Source: Croceivirga thetidis (GTDB taxonomy: Bacteria; Bacteroidota; Bacteroidia; Flavobacteriales; Flavobacteriaceae). Taken from it: 64,000 bases of DNA. Below are positions 26,657-36,321 of this stretch, one piece after another (the stretch's first letter is position 1; each line of letters begins with the position of its first letter). The position numbers and the translations under genes were made by a program. The notes beneath the pieces were generated by a model. It did no database searches. It was given only the letters and a program-made list of their open reading frames with translations, and was not told the origin of the DNA. The stretch lies in NCBI RefSeq assembly GCF_012272815.1, contig NZ_JAAWWL010000002.1, positions 216,280 through 280,279 on the forward strand, written 5' to 3'.

Positions 26657-26664
26657 CAAATATA
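26657..26664 (-). promoter_or_regulatory. Possible dnaN promoter, -7 element
   Basis: On the minus strand the sequence TATATTTG matches the Bacteroidota -7 consensus TAnnTTTG, 73 bases upstream of the dnaN start codon. I do not see a clean TTTG -33 element at the usual 19-21 base spacing, so this is only a candidate. Confidence 0.35.
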
Positions 26665-26732
26665 TTTTAAAAGCATACGCATTTAAAACTTAGTTATTAA
26701 CACAAGGAGCAAATAACACCGTAAATTCTAAT

Positions 26733-29120
26733 TTATACGGTAAACTGGCGTTTTCTATAAATGTGAAATATACTGCCAAAAAGTAATATTAGAAGAAAGG
26801 GAACGAGGATGGTAATCACTTGCCATTTTACTTTATTGGCCATAATTTTTTGGGGATCCAACAAGGGTATATCGACTTCTTTCGCACGAATTTTTAAAAG
26901 CCCGGTATCATCAAGTAAATAGTTAACACAATTGATAAGGAATTCCTTGTTTCCATAAAAATTATTAGTCCATTTATCATAACCTAGCTCTAAAGGCTGT
27001 CCATTTCTTAGTTGATTTTTAATGATGTCTCCATCAGAAATTATAATCATTTTATTGTCAGGACCCACATCTAAGTTTTCAGCAATCTTTATTGGAGCTA
27101 TTCTATTACTGTAGGCAGATTTAAATTCGCCTTCCAAAAGCACTGCGAGTGGAAGATTTCCCTTACCAACATATGATTCTTTTGGTTTTTGTTCTGTTAT
27201 TGATGATAGCTTTATTTCTGACGGAATACCTTCTTCTTGTGAAAGGGGTGAGGAACGTAATAAAATAGTTTTTGAATTTTGGTTTGACAGCGTATCGATT
27301 GTATTGGCGAATTGCATCCGTACCGCTTCAATATTAGTATTAATAGGATGGTCATTCTTTGAAAAGACCATGGGGTTGTAGACCCAAGGTAAAGGATTGT
27401 AATTCGAATCAGAATTCGAACCGGTAGCTAAAACAATTGGTGTGTTATAAAGGTCATTGACCAATACAGGGTTTAATCTAACACCGTATTTGAAGAAAAA
27501 ATCCGTCAAATTCAAATCCTTAAGAGTTGCGATAGATGACCCTTTTTCATTGAATAGGCTATCCAATTCCATAGCAACTTTGTCTAGCAACCAAATTGAT
27601 TTACCTCCCTCAACCACAAACTGGTCCAGAACATATTTTTCTTCATCTGTAAAAGCCTCTGTCGGTTTTGCTATAAGTGCTAAATCAAAGGTTTGTAATT
27701 CCTTCAGTGTCTTTTGCGGACTAGAAGCTACAGAGTCAAGAGTAAATGCCGCGATATTGTAATATTCTCGAATTGAAGTTAGAAAGTCAGTGATGTAGAT
27801 ATCATCAAGCTCTCCATTGCCTTTTAAGACTGCAATCCTCTTTTTTTCTAAGATGTTCAATTTGGTGAAAGCATCGGCAAATGCGTATTCCAATTGTTGT
27901 ACGGAATTATTAACGCGTTCTTCTGTATTTGCTCCCAGCGTGTTTTTAAGAAGAGGAACCTTTACCGTTTTATTTCCTGAGTTTACCATGGCCCATGGGA
28001 AAACGAATTCACGTGAGACTTTACCATCTTCTTGAATAGTAACATCGGCGGGTGCAAGCCCTATTTGCTGCAAATCTGAAATTGTTTGTTGTTGATTTGA
28101 GGTGTCTTCTAGTGGATTGACCAGGTTGTAGCTCAGATTTTTGTTTTCTGCCTTAAAAGCATCTAATAACTGAGTGGTTTCTGCTTGCAGCCTGGCAAAT
28201 TCGGAAGGTAGGTTACCCTCAAGTAAAATATCAACAATAACCGGCGAGTCAAAGTCTTCAACGGTTAATTTGGCTTCTTGCGAAAGGGTATACCTTTTAT
28301 CTTTTGTTAAATCGAAACGATAATTTGCGAATCGACCTAGACAAATGAGAAGGATTAACACTGACACCACCTTTATAAACGAAATTTTGTTTGATGGTGA
28401 GGTACTAATATTTCTGCTGGTCAACCAATGAAAAAGAATTGTCAAGGAAAGAAAATAGCATACGTTTTGGATGCTTATTACCCCTTTTGCAATATTGTCA
28501 AAATGATATTTTGCCCCAAGTGACTGAATCCATCGTTGCTGTTTTCCGTCTTCAAAAAGGCTAGCTACGGATTCGAATCCATAAAAAAAGAAAAAACTTA
28601 TGGTAACTGCTAAAAGAAATGATACTATCTGGTTTTGTGTGAGACTAGAAGAAAATAAGCCAATTGAAACATAGGTGGCGATTAAGAATAGTATACCAAA
28701 ATAAGAGCCAAGTACTTGTCCAAAATCATAGTTACCTTTCACAATACCCAAATCGGAAATAGCAAACACATATATAATAGTAGGTAGGACAGCAATTACA
28801 CATAAAACGAAATAGGCTAAAAACTTACCAAGGGTTAGTTGATTAGTCGTAAGTGGCTTTATAAGGAGCAATTCAATGGTTCCAAGACTTTTTTCTTCGG
28901 CGAAACTTTTCATAGTTAGCGCTGGAATCAAAAACAAGAATACCCATGGTGCTAAAAGAAAGAAAAGGCTTAAATCTGCGAAACCATAATCCAGAATGTT
29001 AAATGGGCCCTTGAATACCCAAAGAAATAACCCACTCAGAACCAAGAATAGGCTAAGGATGAGATAACCGATTAATGACGAAAAAAAGGATTGAATTTCT
29101 TTCTTGAAAATTGCGTACAT
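26733..29120 (-). CDS. Fused gliding-motility ABC transporter permease and substrate-binding-like subunits (GldF-GldG)
   Basis: One frame of 795 codons carries two proteins that are usually separate. Residues ~1-240 form a GldF/ABC-2 permease with six membrane helices (start MYAIFKKEIQSFFSSLIGYL; EEKSLGTIELLLIKPLT). After a short Ser-rich linker (SRNISTSPSNK), residues ~250-795 form GldG: a membrane helix, RFDLTKDKRYTLSQEAK, a long periplasmic ABC-type uncharacterised domain, and a final helix (VITILVPFLLILLFGS). With GldA the two are thought to form an ABC transporter involved in gliding. The frame is open 12 codons further upstream, but ATG 29120 matches the GldF start. Downstream of the ABM-like gene by 2 bases, so co-transcribed. 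Confidence 0.88.
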   Translation of the reverse strand: MYAIFKKEIQSFFSSLIGYLILSLFLVLSGLFLWVFKGPFNILDYGFADLSLFFLLAPWVFLFLIPALTMKSFAEEKSLGTIELLLIKPLTTNQLTLGKFLAYFVLCVIAVLPTIIYVFAISDLGIVKGNYDFGQVLGSYFGILFLIATYVSIGLFSSSLTQNQIVSFLLAVTISFFFFYGFESVASLFEDGKQQRWIQSLGAKYHFDNIAKGVISIQNVCYFLSLTILFHWLTSRNISTSPSNKISFIKVVSVLILLICLGRFANYRFDLTKDKRYTLSQEAKLTVEDFDSPVIVDILLEGNLPSEFARLQAETTQLLDAFKAENKNLSYNLVNPLEDTSNQQQTISDLQQIGLAPADVTIQEDGKVSREFVFPWAMVNSGNKTVKVPLLKNTLGANTEERVNNSVQQLEYAFADAFTKLNILEKKRIAVLKGNGELDDIYITDFLTSIREYYNIAAFTLDSVASSPQKTLKELQTFDLALIAKPTEAFTDEEKYVLDQFVVEGGKSIWLLDKVAMELDSLFNEKGSSIATLKDLNLTDFFFKYGVRLNPVLVNDLYNTPIVLATGSNSDSNYNPLPWVYNPMVFSKNDHPINTNIEAVRMQFANTIDTLSNQNSKTILLRSSPLSQEEGIPSEIKLSSITEQKPKESYVGKGNLPLAVLLEGEFKSAYSNRIAPIKIAENLDVGPDNKMIIISDGDIIKNQLRNGQPLELGYDKWTNNFYGNKEFLINCVNYLLDDTGLLKIRAKEVDIPLLDPQKIMANKVKWQVITILVPFLLILLFGSIFHIYRKRQFTV

Positions 29121-29122
29121 AT

Positions 29123-29419
29123 CTAATTTAAAATGAACCTTTTGGATACACTCCACGCTTCAGGTTTAGCTGCAAAAAGCACTTTGGTTTTCGACCATGT
29201 TTTTCTAAAGAATTCAGAATTCCTATAATTTTCAAGGGCATTTTCGGTTTCCCAAAAACTATAAGTGAAGAAGGTTGTCTTATCATTTTTATCTTGAAAT
29301 AATTCTAAATGTTGACATCCCGCAAAATTTCGTATCTGATCTTTACTTTCCTCAAAAATATTTTCAAAACTAGAAATATTTTCAGGTTTGAAAACCAACT
29401 TAACGATTCTAACCAGCAT
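29123..29419 (-). CDS. Small antibiotic-biosynthesis-monooxygenase-like (ABM) protein
   Basis: A 98-residue ferredoxin-like alpha/beta protein: MLVRIVKLVFKPENISSFENIFEESKDQIRNF followed by CQHLELFQDKNDKTTFFTYSFWETENALENY, the pattern of the ABM/YgiN quinol-monooxygenase group. Members may act as cofactor-free monooxygenases or heme-related proteins, often with unknown substrate. The start codon overlaps the stop of the upstream SAM-hydrolase-like gene (TAATG), and two bases separate it from gldFG, so the three form one operon. Confidence 0.8.
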   Translation of the reverse strand: MLVRIVKLVFKPENISSFENIFEESKDQIRNFAGCQHLELFQDKNDKTTFFTYSFWETENALENYRNSEFFRKTWSKTKVLFAAKPEAWSVSKRFILN

Positions 29420-30249
29420 TATAAAAAGTTTACGGTTATCATTTCACGGTGATTAAGACCTACAAGCGTTTCTGCGCTCCCAGCTCCCTTAGAATTACTT
29501 TTATATATGGCCAACTCCAAAAATCCAGATGAATTAAATATTGCTAAGAACTTACCACCAGATCTACGGTTATTTTCTGGTAAATTAAAATCAATGAATT
29601 CGTTATAGCGCGTATGAACTGATGTCAGTTTTTCTCGCCGCGCTATTATTTCAAAAGAACGCCCTTTTCTGTAGGCCTCGAAAACGCTTTTACTAATGTT
29701 GGTAACAACGTTCCCATAGTTATCTACGTAAATAATATTGCCTATTAGGGTATCTCCATTGTTTTCTATTCGTGGTTCAAAGTCTTTTGCTTCTTTAAGT
29801 TCATCAAAAGGTTTGCTTACCAATTCCAGTTTACCTCCTCGTGCAAGATGACACGCCACAACGGCAAATATGTCACGAAGAGGAAATGGTCCTTTATCCA
29901 TTTTAGGCAATTCTATTTTGGTGATTTTTGATGGCTTTATACCTTCTGAAATAAGCGAAATAACCCCATTATTTGCTCCAATGAAATAATGCTCGTTCAA
30001 AAGAATGGCTATGGGTTCATTATCGGGCGAAGGTTCTGAATCCACACCGTAGATGTGAATACTGCCCTCAGGGAAATTTTTATAAGCATTTTTCAAGATG
30101 TACGCGCATTCGGGAATGTTGAAAAATGGAACTTCGTGGGAGATATCAACAATATTGGCTTCAGGTAGTTCAGACAGAATTCGCCCTTTAACGGCTGCCA
30201 CAGAATGGTCTTTTGTACCAAAATCAGTAGTTAGGGTGATGATTGCCAT
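29419..30249 (-). CDS. S-adenosyl-L-methionine hydroxide adenosyltransferase family protein
   Basis: The family hydrolyses SAM to adenosine and methionine. The protein starts MAIITLTTDFGTKDHSVAAVKG, the classic DUF62 N-terminus with the substrate-binding Asp; ISHEVPFFNIPECAYIL and NYGNVVTNIS in the C-terminal beta-barrel domain also match. The central loop, normally VDPGVGT, reads VDSEPSPDN here, a Bacteroidota-like variant. The frame is open for 35 more codons upstream (to 30354), but the ATG at 30249 gives the canonical start. It heads the operon with the ABM and gldFG genes and is divergent from phoH. Confidence 0.88.
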   Translation of the reverse strand: MAIITLTTDFGTKDHSVAAVKGRILSELPEANIVDISHEVPFFNIPECAYILKNAYKNFPEGSIHIYGVDSEPSPDNEPIAILLNEHYFIGANNGVISLISEGIKPSKITKIELPKMDKGPFPLRDIFAVVACHLARGGKLELVSKPFDELKEAKDFEPRIENNGDTLIGNIIYVDNYGNVVTNISKSVFEAYRKGRSFEIIARREKLTSVHTRYNEFIDFNLPENNRRSGGKFLAIFNSSGFLELAIYKSNSKGAGSAETLVGLNHREMITVNFL

Positions 30250-30294
30250 ACCTAAGTGTTGATATATTTTTAATGCTTGGCGCCGATTTTTGGT

Positions 30295-30302
30295 TATGTT
30301 TG
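30295..30302 (+). promoter_or_regulatory. Candidate phoH promoter -7 element
   Basis: TATGTTTG fits the Bacteroidota TAnnTTTG consensus and lies 68 bases before the TTG start of phoH in the divergent spacer. A matching -33 TTTG at the right distance was not found, so confidence is limited. Confidence 0.35.
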
Positions 30303-30369
30303 TTTGTAAAAGTAGCAAAAAGCTTTCACTGGATTTAGACGAATTAAAACCCACAAACAGTAATTCCTA

Positions 30370-31329
30370 TTGAACGAATTAATACTAGAACTGACTGAGA
30401 TTAGTCCTCGTGAATTTTTTGGACTTCAAAATGAAAATATTGAACTGCTAAAAAAGTACTTTCCAAAGCTTAAAATAGTAGCTCGCGGTAATAAAATCAA
30501 GGTATATGGTGATGAAGAACGCTTAGAAGAATTCGATAAGCGTTTTGACATGATTGCTGAGCATTTTGCCAAATACAATAAAATTGACGAGAATTCCATC
30601 GAAAGGCTGTTGACCACAAACAACTCTGAAAACATCAAATCTTCAAATGAAAGTCATGAGGTTTTGGTACATGGGGTGAGTGGTAAATTGATAAAAGCAC
30701 AAACGGCCAATCAAAGACGTTTGGTTGATGCGTGTATGAAAGATGACATGGTTTTCGCTATAGGACCTGCTGGTACTGGAAAAACATATACAGGGGTCGC
30801 CCTTGCCGTTAAAGCACTTAAGGAAAAACAAGTTCGTAGAATTATACTTACTCGCCCAGCTGTTGAGGCAGGTGAGAATCTTGGATTTTTACCAGGAGAT
30901 TTAAAGGAAAAATTAGACCCATACATGCAACCTTTGTATGATGCCTTAAGGGATATGATTCCTTCCGAAAAATTAGAAAAATATATTGAAGATGGCACGA
31001 TTCAAATAGCTCCGATGGCATTTATGCGAGGTAGAACTTTGGATAATGCTTTTGTAATATTGGATGAGGCCCAGAATACAACCCATGCCCAAATGAAAAT
31101 GTTTTTGACCCGAATGGGAAAAAACGCGAAGTTTCTATTAACAGGCGACCCTGGTCAAATAGACCTACCTAGGCGAGTGATTTCTGGTCTAAAAGAAGCA
31201 CTACTTATTTTAAAAAATGTTCAGGGTATTAGCATTATCCACTTAGATGACAAAGACGTTATTCGCCACAAATTGGTGAAAAAAGTCATCGACGCCTACA
31301 AGAATATAGAGCATCAAAATCAATATTAA
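30370..31329 (+). CDS. phoH: PhoH family ATPase
   Basis: A 319-residue P-loop protein: an N-terminal KH-like segment (FPKLKIVARGNKIKVYGDEE), then the PhoH ATPase with Walker A GPAGTGKT near residue 137, RIILTRPAVEAGENLGFLPGDL, and Walker B FVILDEAQNTT. The family is linked to RNA metabolism and, in the YbeZ branch, to ribosome and rRNA processing with YbeY. The start is TTG (LNELILELTEISPREFFG), which is the only in-frame start that keeps the conserved N-terminus. The stop codon is directly followed by the purC ATG, so the genes are coupled. Confidence 0.93.
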   Translation: MNELILELTEISPREFFGLQNENIELLKKYFPKLKIVARGNKIKVYGDEERLEEFDKRFDMIAEHFAKYNKIDENSIERLLTTNNSENIKSSNESHEVLVHGVSGKLIKAQTANQRRLVDACMKDDMVFAIGPAGTGKTYTGVALAVKALKEKQVRRIILTRPAVEAGENLGFLPGDLKEKLDPYMQPLYDALRDMIPSEKLEKYIEDGTIQIAPMAFMRGRTLDNAFVILDEAQNTTHAQMKMFLTRMGKNAKFLLTGDPGQIDLPRRVISGLKEALLILKNVQGISIIHLDDKDVIRHKLVKKVIDAYKNIEHQNQY

Positions 31330-32286
31330 ATGGCTTCAAAAACTTTGATGGATACCAACTTCCAGTTCTCTGGTCAGAAATCTGTGTACAGAGGTAAAGT
31401 GAGGGAAGTTTACCATTTGGATAATGATTTGTTGGTAATGGTAGCAACAGACAGATTATCAGCCTTCGATGTCGTTATGCCAAAAGGTATTCCTTTCAAG
31501 GGGCAAATTTTGAATCAAATAGCAACCAAAATGATGAAGGCTACTGAGGATATTGTACCGAATTGGTTACTAGCCACTCCTGACCCTAATGTTGCTATAG
31601 GTAAAGCGTGTGAACCGTTTAAGGTAGAAATGGTCATCAGAGGTTATCTTTCGGGGCATGCAGCTCGAGAATATAAAGCAGGTAAGCGACTACTTTGTGG
31701 TGTACCCATGCCAGAAGGAATGATTGAAAATGACAAGTTTCCTGAACCAATTATAACGCCGGCCACCAAGGCAGAAAAAGGCGATCATGACGAAGATATT
31801 TCAAGAGAGGATATTCTTGAAAAGGGGATAGTTTCTAAAGCTGATTACGAGCTTTTAGAAAAATATACTCGAGCATTGTTTGAAAGAGGTACAGCATTAG
31901 CGGCAGAGCGAAATTTAATATTGGTCGATACGAAATATGAATTTGGCAAGACAGTTGATGGTAAGATAGTTTTGATTGATGAAATCCATACTCCGGACTC
32001 TTCGCGATATTTTTACGCAGAAGGTTATCAAGAAAGACAAGGTAGGGGTGAGCCCCAAAAGCAACTCTCAAAAGAATTCGTGCGTCAATGGTTAATTTCC
32101 AATGATTTTCAAGGGTTAGAAGGTCAAACTGTACCGAATATGTCTGATGAATATATTGAATCAGTTTCTGATAGGTATATTGAATTGTACGAGAACATTA
32201 CCGGGGAGGCTTTTGAAAAGGCTGATGTCTCCAATATACATGAACGTATAGGACAAAATGTTGCCAATTTTCTGAATACCTTTTGA
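31330..32286 (+). CDS. purC: Phosphoribosylaminoimidazole-succinocarboxamide synthase (SAICAR synthase)
   Basis: Joins CAIR and aspartate in purine synthesis. Signatures: [39 protein letters not shown] split over residues ~20-58, [20 protein letters not shown] (SAICAR signature 1), and [29 protein letters not shown] (signature 2). At 318 residues it is the longer Bacteroidota/eukaryote-like version. It begins immediately after the phoH stop codon. Confidence 0.96.
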   Translation: MASKTLMDTNFQFSGQKSVYRGKVREVYHLDNDLLVMVATDRLSAFDVVMPKGIPFKGQILNQIATKMMKATEDIVPNWLLATPDPNVAIGKACEPFKVEMVIRGYLSGHAAREYKAGKRLLCGVPMPEGMIENDKFPEPIITPATKAEKGDHDEDISREDILEKGIVSKADYELLEKYTRALFERGTALAAERNLILVDTKYEFGKTVDGKIVLIDEIHTPDSSRYFYAEGYQERQGRGEPQKQLSKEFVRQWLISNDFQGLEGQTVPNMSDEYIESVSDRYIELYENITGEAFEKADVSNIHERIGQNVANFLNTF

Positions 32287-32339
32287 ACCAAGCAAGTTTA
32301 AGCTTGTGGTTTGGCATTTTGATTTCATATCTTTCGGTA

Positions 32340-32594
32340 ATGCAACCAACCGACCGAAAAAAATACTGGCAGACCAACCTTAAATATTTAGCAATTCTTC
32401 TTTCCATTTGGTTTTTAGTCTCTTACGGCTTTGGAATCTTATTGGTAGATGAATTAAATGCCTTCAACCTTGGGGGATTCAAACTCGGCTTCTGGTTTGC
32501 GCAACAAGGTTCTATTTATGTTTTTGTCGTCTTGATTTTTGTTTATGTACGATTGATGAACCGACTGGATAAGAAATACAATCTAGACGAATGA
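32340..32594 (+). CDS. DUF4212 small subunit of a sodium/solute symporter
   Basis: An 84-residue protein with two membrane helices: NLKYLAILLSIWFLVSYGFG and QGSIYVFVVLIFVYVRLMNRLD, and the DUF4212 pattern WFAQQG between them. Such proteins accompany SSS-family transporters of the VC_2705 type. The frame opens at a TTG overlapping purC (32283), but ATG 32340 (MQPTDRKKYW) gives the typical cytoplasmic N-terminus. The last four bases overlap the start of the symporter gene, consistent with subunits made together. Confidence 0.87.
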   Translation: MQPTDRKKYWQTNLKYLAILLSIWFLVSYGFGILLVDELNAFNLGGFKLGFWFAQQGSIYVFVVLIFVYVRLMNRLDKKYNLDE

Positions 32595-34369
32595 TGGGTA
32601 TACAAACATGGACCTTTATTATCGTTGGACTCACTTTTGCCTTATATATTGGTATTGCCATTTGGTCGCGTGCAGCTTCAACCAAAGAATTTTATATCGC
32701 AGGTGGTGGGGTCTCTCCTTTGGCCAATGGTCTAGCAACAGCGGCAGATTGGATGTCCGCAGCCTCCTTTTTGGGTATGGCTGGGATTATTGCTTTCTCA
32801 GGCTATGACGGATCCGTTTATTTAATGGGTTGGACCGGAGGTTACGTCTTATTGGCACTGCTTTTGGCCCCATATCTAAGAAAGTTCGGAAAGTTTACAG
32901 TACCTGACTTTATTGGTGATAGGTATTATTCCAATTTGGCTAGAACAGTAGCTGTCATTGCGGCGCTGTTTGTATCCTTTACGTATGTGGCTGGCCAAAT
33001 GCGTGGGGTAGGGGTTGTATTCTCAAGATTTTTAGATGTTGAGGTGAATACAGGTGTCTATATTGGAATGGCTGTTGTTCTGTTCTATGCTTTTTTAGGA
33101 GGAATGAAGGGGATAACCTATACCCAAGTGGCCCAGTATTGTGTTTTGATATTCGCCTTTATGGTTCCTGCAATTTTTATTTCCCTGATGGCTACTGGTA
33201 ATCCAATTCCCCAACTAGGTATGGGTTCAACTGGAAGCGATGGAGTGTACCTCTTGGATAAATTGGATGGATTAATGACCGATTTGGGCTTTACGGCTTA
33301 TACCGATGGTACGAAATCGACCATGGATGTTTTTATGATTACCGCCGCCCTTATGTTAGGTACTGCGGGATTGCCCCATGTTATTATTCGTTTTTTTACC
33401 GTACCAAAGGTCAAAGATGCCCGTAAATCTGCTGGGTACGCCTTACTTTTTATTGCCATTTTGTACACAACAGCACCAGCAATAGCAGTTTTCGCCAGAA
33501 CCAATTTAATGGAAACTGTTCAAGACACCCCATATGGTGATATCCCCTCTTGGTTCAAAAAGTGGGAAGCAACAGGACTTATTGCATGGACCGATAAAAA
33601 TGGAGATGGAAAGATTCAGTATTTACCGGGTTCAGCCTTAGATGGTAAAAAGCCATTGTTTATTCAGGGTAAAGGAACGAATGGTCAACGTTTGATTTCA
33701 AACCCAAGCAAAACCGCTAATGAACTATATGTGGATCGGGATATAACAGTTTTGGCAAACCCTGAAATCGCTGGTTTGCCCAATTGGATTATTGCGTTGG
33801 TAGCAGCAGGTGGTTTGGCTGCGGCACTTTCTACAGCGGCTGGCTTGCTTTTAGTGATTTCCACTTCAATATCCCATGACCTTATTAAGAAGCAATTTGC
33901 TCCTGAAATTTCAGACAAAAAAGAACTTCTAATAGCGCGGTTGTCTTCATTGTTGGCTGTCATAGTGGCTGGTTATTTTGGTATCAATCCTCCTGGTTTT
34001 GTGGCATCGGTGGTTGCTTTGGCCTTCGGTCTGGCGGCATCATCATTTTTCCCTGTAATTGTGATGGGTATTTTCAGTAAGCGAATGAACCGTGAAGGTG
34101 CCATCGCGGGTATGATTTCCGGTTTAGCAATTACCTGTTACTATATCGCCCGGTTTAAATTGGGGTGGATAGGTAACCCAGAGGCAAGTACTGCAAACGA
34201 TTGGTGGTTTGGCATCTCACCAGAAGGTTTTGGTACCATAGGTATGCTGGTCAATTTCGGAGTGGCTCTAATAGTATCTAGGTTTACTCCTTCACCACCT
34301 GATGATGTGAAAGAAATCGTCGAAAATATCCGAATACCAAGTGGGGTTGGGGATGCTTCCAAGCATTAA
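32591..34369 (+). CDS. Sodium:solute symporter, VC_2705/ActP-like, probably acetate uptake
   Basis: An SSS-family transporter of 592 residues with about 13 helices. Family motifs: FYIAGGGVSPLANGLATAADWMSAASFLGM, YVAGQMRGVG, and the late GLAAALSTAAGLLLVISTSISHDL. Between helices, residues ~318-375 form a hydrophilic insertion containing an EF-hand-like DKNGDGKIQYL loop. The DUF4212 partner upstream and the acetyl-CoA synthetase gene downstream point to acetate or another short carboxylate as substrate. The gene starts with two ATGs within the previous coding end. Confidence 0.9.
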   Translation: MMGIQTWTFIIVGLTFALYIGIAIWSRAASTKEFYIAGGGVSPLANGLATAADWMSAASFLGMAGIIAFSGYDGSVYLMGWTGGYVLLALLLAPYLRKFGKFTVPDFIGDRYYSNLARTVAVIAALFVSFTYVAGQMRGVGVVFSRFLDVEVNTGVYIGMAVVLFYAFLGGMKGITYTQVAQYCVLIFAFMVPAIFISLMATGNPIPQLGMGSTGSDGVYLLDKLDGLMTDLGFTAYTDGTKSTMDVFMITAALMLGTAGLPHVIIRFFTVPKVKDARKSAGYALLFIAILYTTAPAIAVFARTNLMETVQDTPYGDIPSWFKKWEATGLIAWTDKNGDGKIQYLPGSALDGKKPLFIQGKGTNGQRLISNPSKTANELYVDRDITVLANPEIAGLPNWIIALVAAGGLAAALSTAAGLLLVISTSISHDLIKKQFAPEISDKKELLIARLSSLLAVIVAGYFGINPPGFVASVVALAFGLAASSFFPVIVMGIFSKRMNREGAIAGMISGLAITCYYIARFKLGWIGNPEASTANDWWFGISPEGFGTIGMLVNFGVALIVSRFTPSPPDDVKEIVENIRIPSGVGDASKH

Positions 34370-34413
34370 ATTTCAATTGACATTTTTTATTTTTATACAA
34401 AGCATTTACAGTA

Positions 34414-36321
34414 ATGAGCAACTACCATATCAAACATCTCGAAGAATATTTTCAAGTGTATCGTAAATCGGTACGTAATCCTGAGTCGTTTTGGGAAGAA
34501 ATAGCAGAGGAGCATTTTGTATGGCGCAAGCGTTGGGACAAGGTTTTGGATTGGGATTTTACCAAACCTGAAATCAAATGGTTTGAGGGAGCGAAATTGA
34601 ACATTACTGAAAACTGTATTGATCGGCATCTTCACATTAGAGGTGACAAAACGGCGATATTATTTGAGCCCAACGACCCAAATGAGAACGCCCAGCATAT
34701 TACCTATAATCAGTTGCATGCCCGGGTAAGTCAATTTGCCAATGTCTTAAAATCCAAGGGAATACAAAAAGGGGATAGGGTTGTTATTTATTTACCGATG
34801 ATTCCTGAATTAGCGATTTCAGTTTTGGCTTGTGCTAGAATTGGCGCTATTCACTCAGTGGTTTTTGCAGGTTTTTCGGCTACCGCTTTGGCAACTCGCA
34901 TCAACGATTGTGAAGCAAAAATGGTCTTGACCTCTGACGGTAGCTATAGGGGTTCAAAGACCATTGATTTAAAAGGAATTGTTGATGAGGCCTTAATCAA
35001 TTGTCCGGGTGTCGAAAAGGTTCTTGTGGCAAAAAGGATAAATTCTGACATACATATGGAATCAGGCCGTGATGAATGGTTAATGCCACTTTTGGATGAT
35101 GCCAGTGATGAATGTGAACCCGAGATTATGGATGCCGAAGACCCTTTGTTCATTTTGTACACTTCAGGTTCTACCGGCAAACCAAAGGGTATGATGCATA
35201 CCACGGCAGGTTATATGGTCTACACCGCTTTTACCTTTAAAAATGTTTTCCAGTATCGAGAAAATGATGTGTATTGGTGTACTGCTGATATTGGTTGGAT
35301 AACCGGACACTCTTACATCGTTTATGGTCCGCTAGCAAATGGAGCAACCACGGTTATGTTTGAGGGTGTACCTAGCTATCCTGACTTTGGTCGTTTCTGG
35401 GAAATTGTTGAAAAACATAAAATCACGCAATTTTACACGGCTCCAACTGCTATTCGTGCCTTGGCAAAAGAAAACCTGGATTTTGTTTCAAATAGGAATT
35501 TATCCAGTTTAAAGGTTTTGGGTACTGTCGGAGAACCTATAAATGAAGAAGCATGGCATTGGTACAATGATCATGTCGGTGAAAAAAAATGTCCAATAGT
35601 AGATACCTGGTGGCAAACAGAAACAGGGGGAATCTTGATTTCACCTATTCCATTTTCAACGCCCACAAAACCAACATATGCTACATTACCCATGCCGGGA
35701 ATCCAACCTGCTTTGATGGATGAAAATGGGAATGAGATTTTCGGTAATCAAGTTGATGGTCGATTGTGTATCAAATTTCCTTGGCCATCGATTGCAAGAA
35801 CTATTTGGGGTAACCATCAACGCTATAAAGACACTTACTTTTCGGCCTATGAGAATAGTTATTTCACCGGTGACGGAGCACTGCGAGATGAGGTAGGCTA
35901 TTACAGAATTACGGGTCGAGTTGACGATGTCATAATCGTTTCAGGACATAATTTGGGTACCGCACCAATAGAAGATGCCATCAACGAACATCCTGCTGTT
36001 GCTGAATCGGCAATAGTTGGATTTCCACATGATATAAAAGGAAATGCCCTCTATGGTTACGTGACCTTAAAAGAGACGGGAGAAAATAGGGACAGGGATA
36101 ACCTTCGTAAGGAGATTAATCAACAGATAGCCGATAAAATAGGTCCGATTGCTAAGCTCGATAAGATTCAATTTACCGTTGGATTACCAAAAACCAGAAG
36201 CGGAAAAATCATGCGTAGAATTTTGCGTAAAATTGCTTCTAAAGAGACAAGTAACTTAGGTGATACCTCTACTTTGTTGAACCCCGAGGTAGTTCAAAAA
36301 ATTATGGATGAGGCACTTTAA
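34414..36321 (+). CDS. acs: Acetyl-coenzyme A synthetase
   Basis: Activates acetate with ATP and CoA through acetyl-AMP. The 635-residue ANL enzyme has the AMP-binding motif YTSGSTGKPKG near residue 250, DTWWQTETGG near 395, the hinge YYRITGRVDDVIIVSGHNLGT split over residues 495-515, and the C-terminal regulatory lysine in KTRSGKIMRR. Its position 44 bases after the symporter suggests an acetate uptake and activation operon. The stop codon region TTAA overlaps the stop of the convergent secreted-protein gene. Confidence 0.96.
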   Translation: MSNYHIKHLEEYFQVYRKSVRNPESFWEEIAEEHFVWRKRWDKVLDWDFTKPEIKWFEGAKLNITENCIDRHLHIRGDKTAILFEPNDPNENAQHITYNQLHARVSQFANVLKSKGIQKGDRVVIYLPMIPELAISVLACARIGAIHSVVFAGFSATALATRINDCEAKMVLTSDGSYRGSKTIDLKGIVDEALINCPGVEKVLVAKRINSDIHMESGRDEWLMPLLDDASDECEPEIMDAEDPLFILYTSGSTGKPKGMMHTTAGYMVYTAFTFKNVFQYRENDVYWCTADIGWITGHSYIVYGPLANGATTVMFEGVPSYPDFGRFWEIVEKHKITQFYTAPTAIRALAKENLDFVSNRNLSSLKVLGTVGEPINEEAWHWYNDHVGEKKCPIVDTWWQTETGGILISPIPFSTPTKPTYATLPMPGIQPALMDENGNEIFGNQVDGRLCIKFPWPSIARTIWGNHQRYKDTYFSAYENSYFTGDGALRDEVGYYRITGRVDDVIIVSGHNLGTAPIEDAINEHPAVAESAIVGFPHDIKGNALYGYVTLKETGENRDRDNLRKEINQQIADKIGPIAKLDKIQFTVGLPKTRSGKIMRRILRKIASKETSNLGDTSTLLNPEVVQKIMDEAL

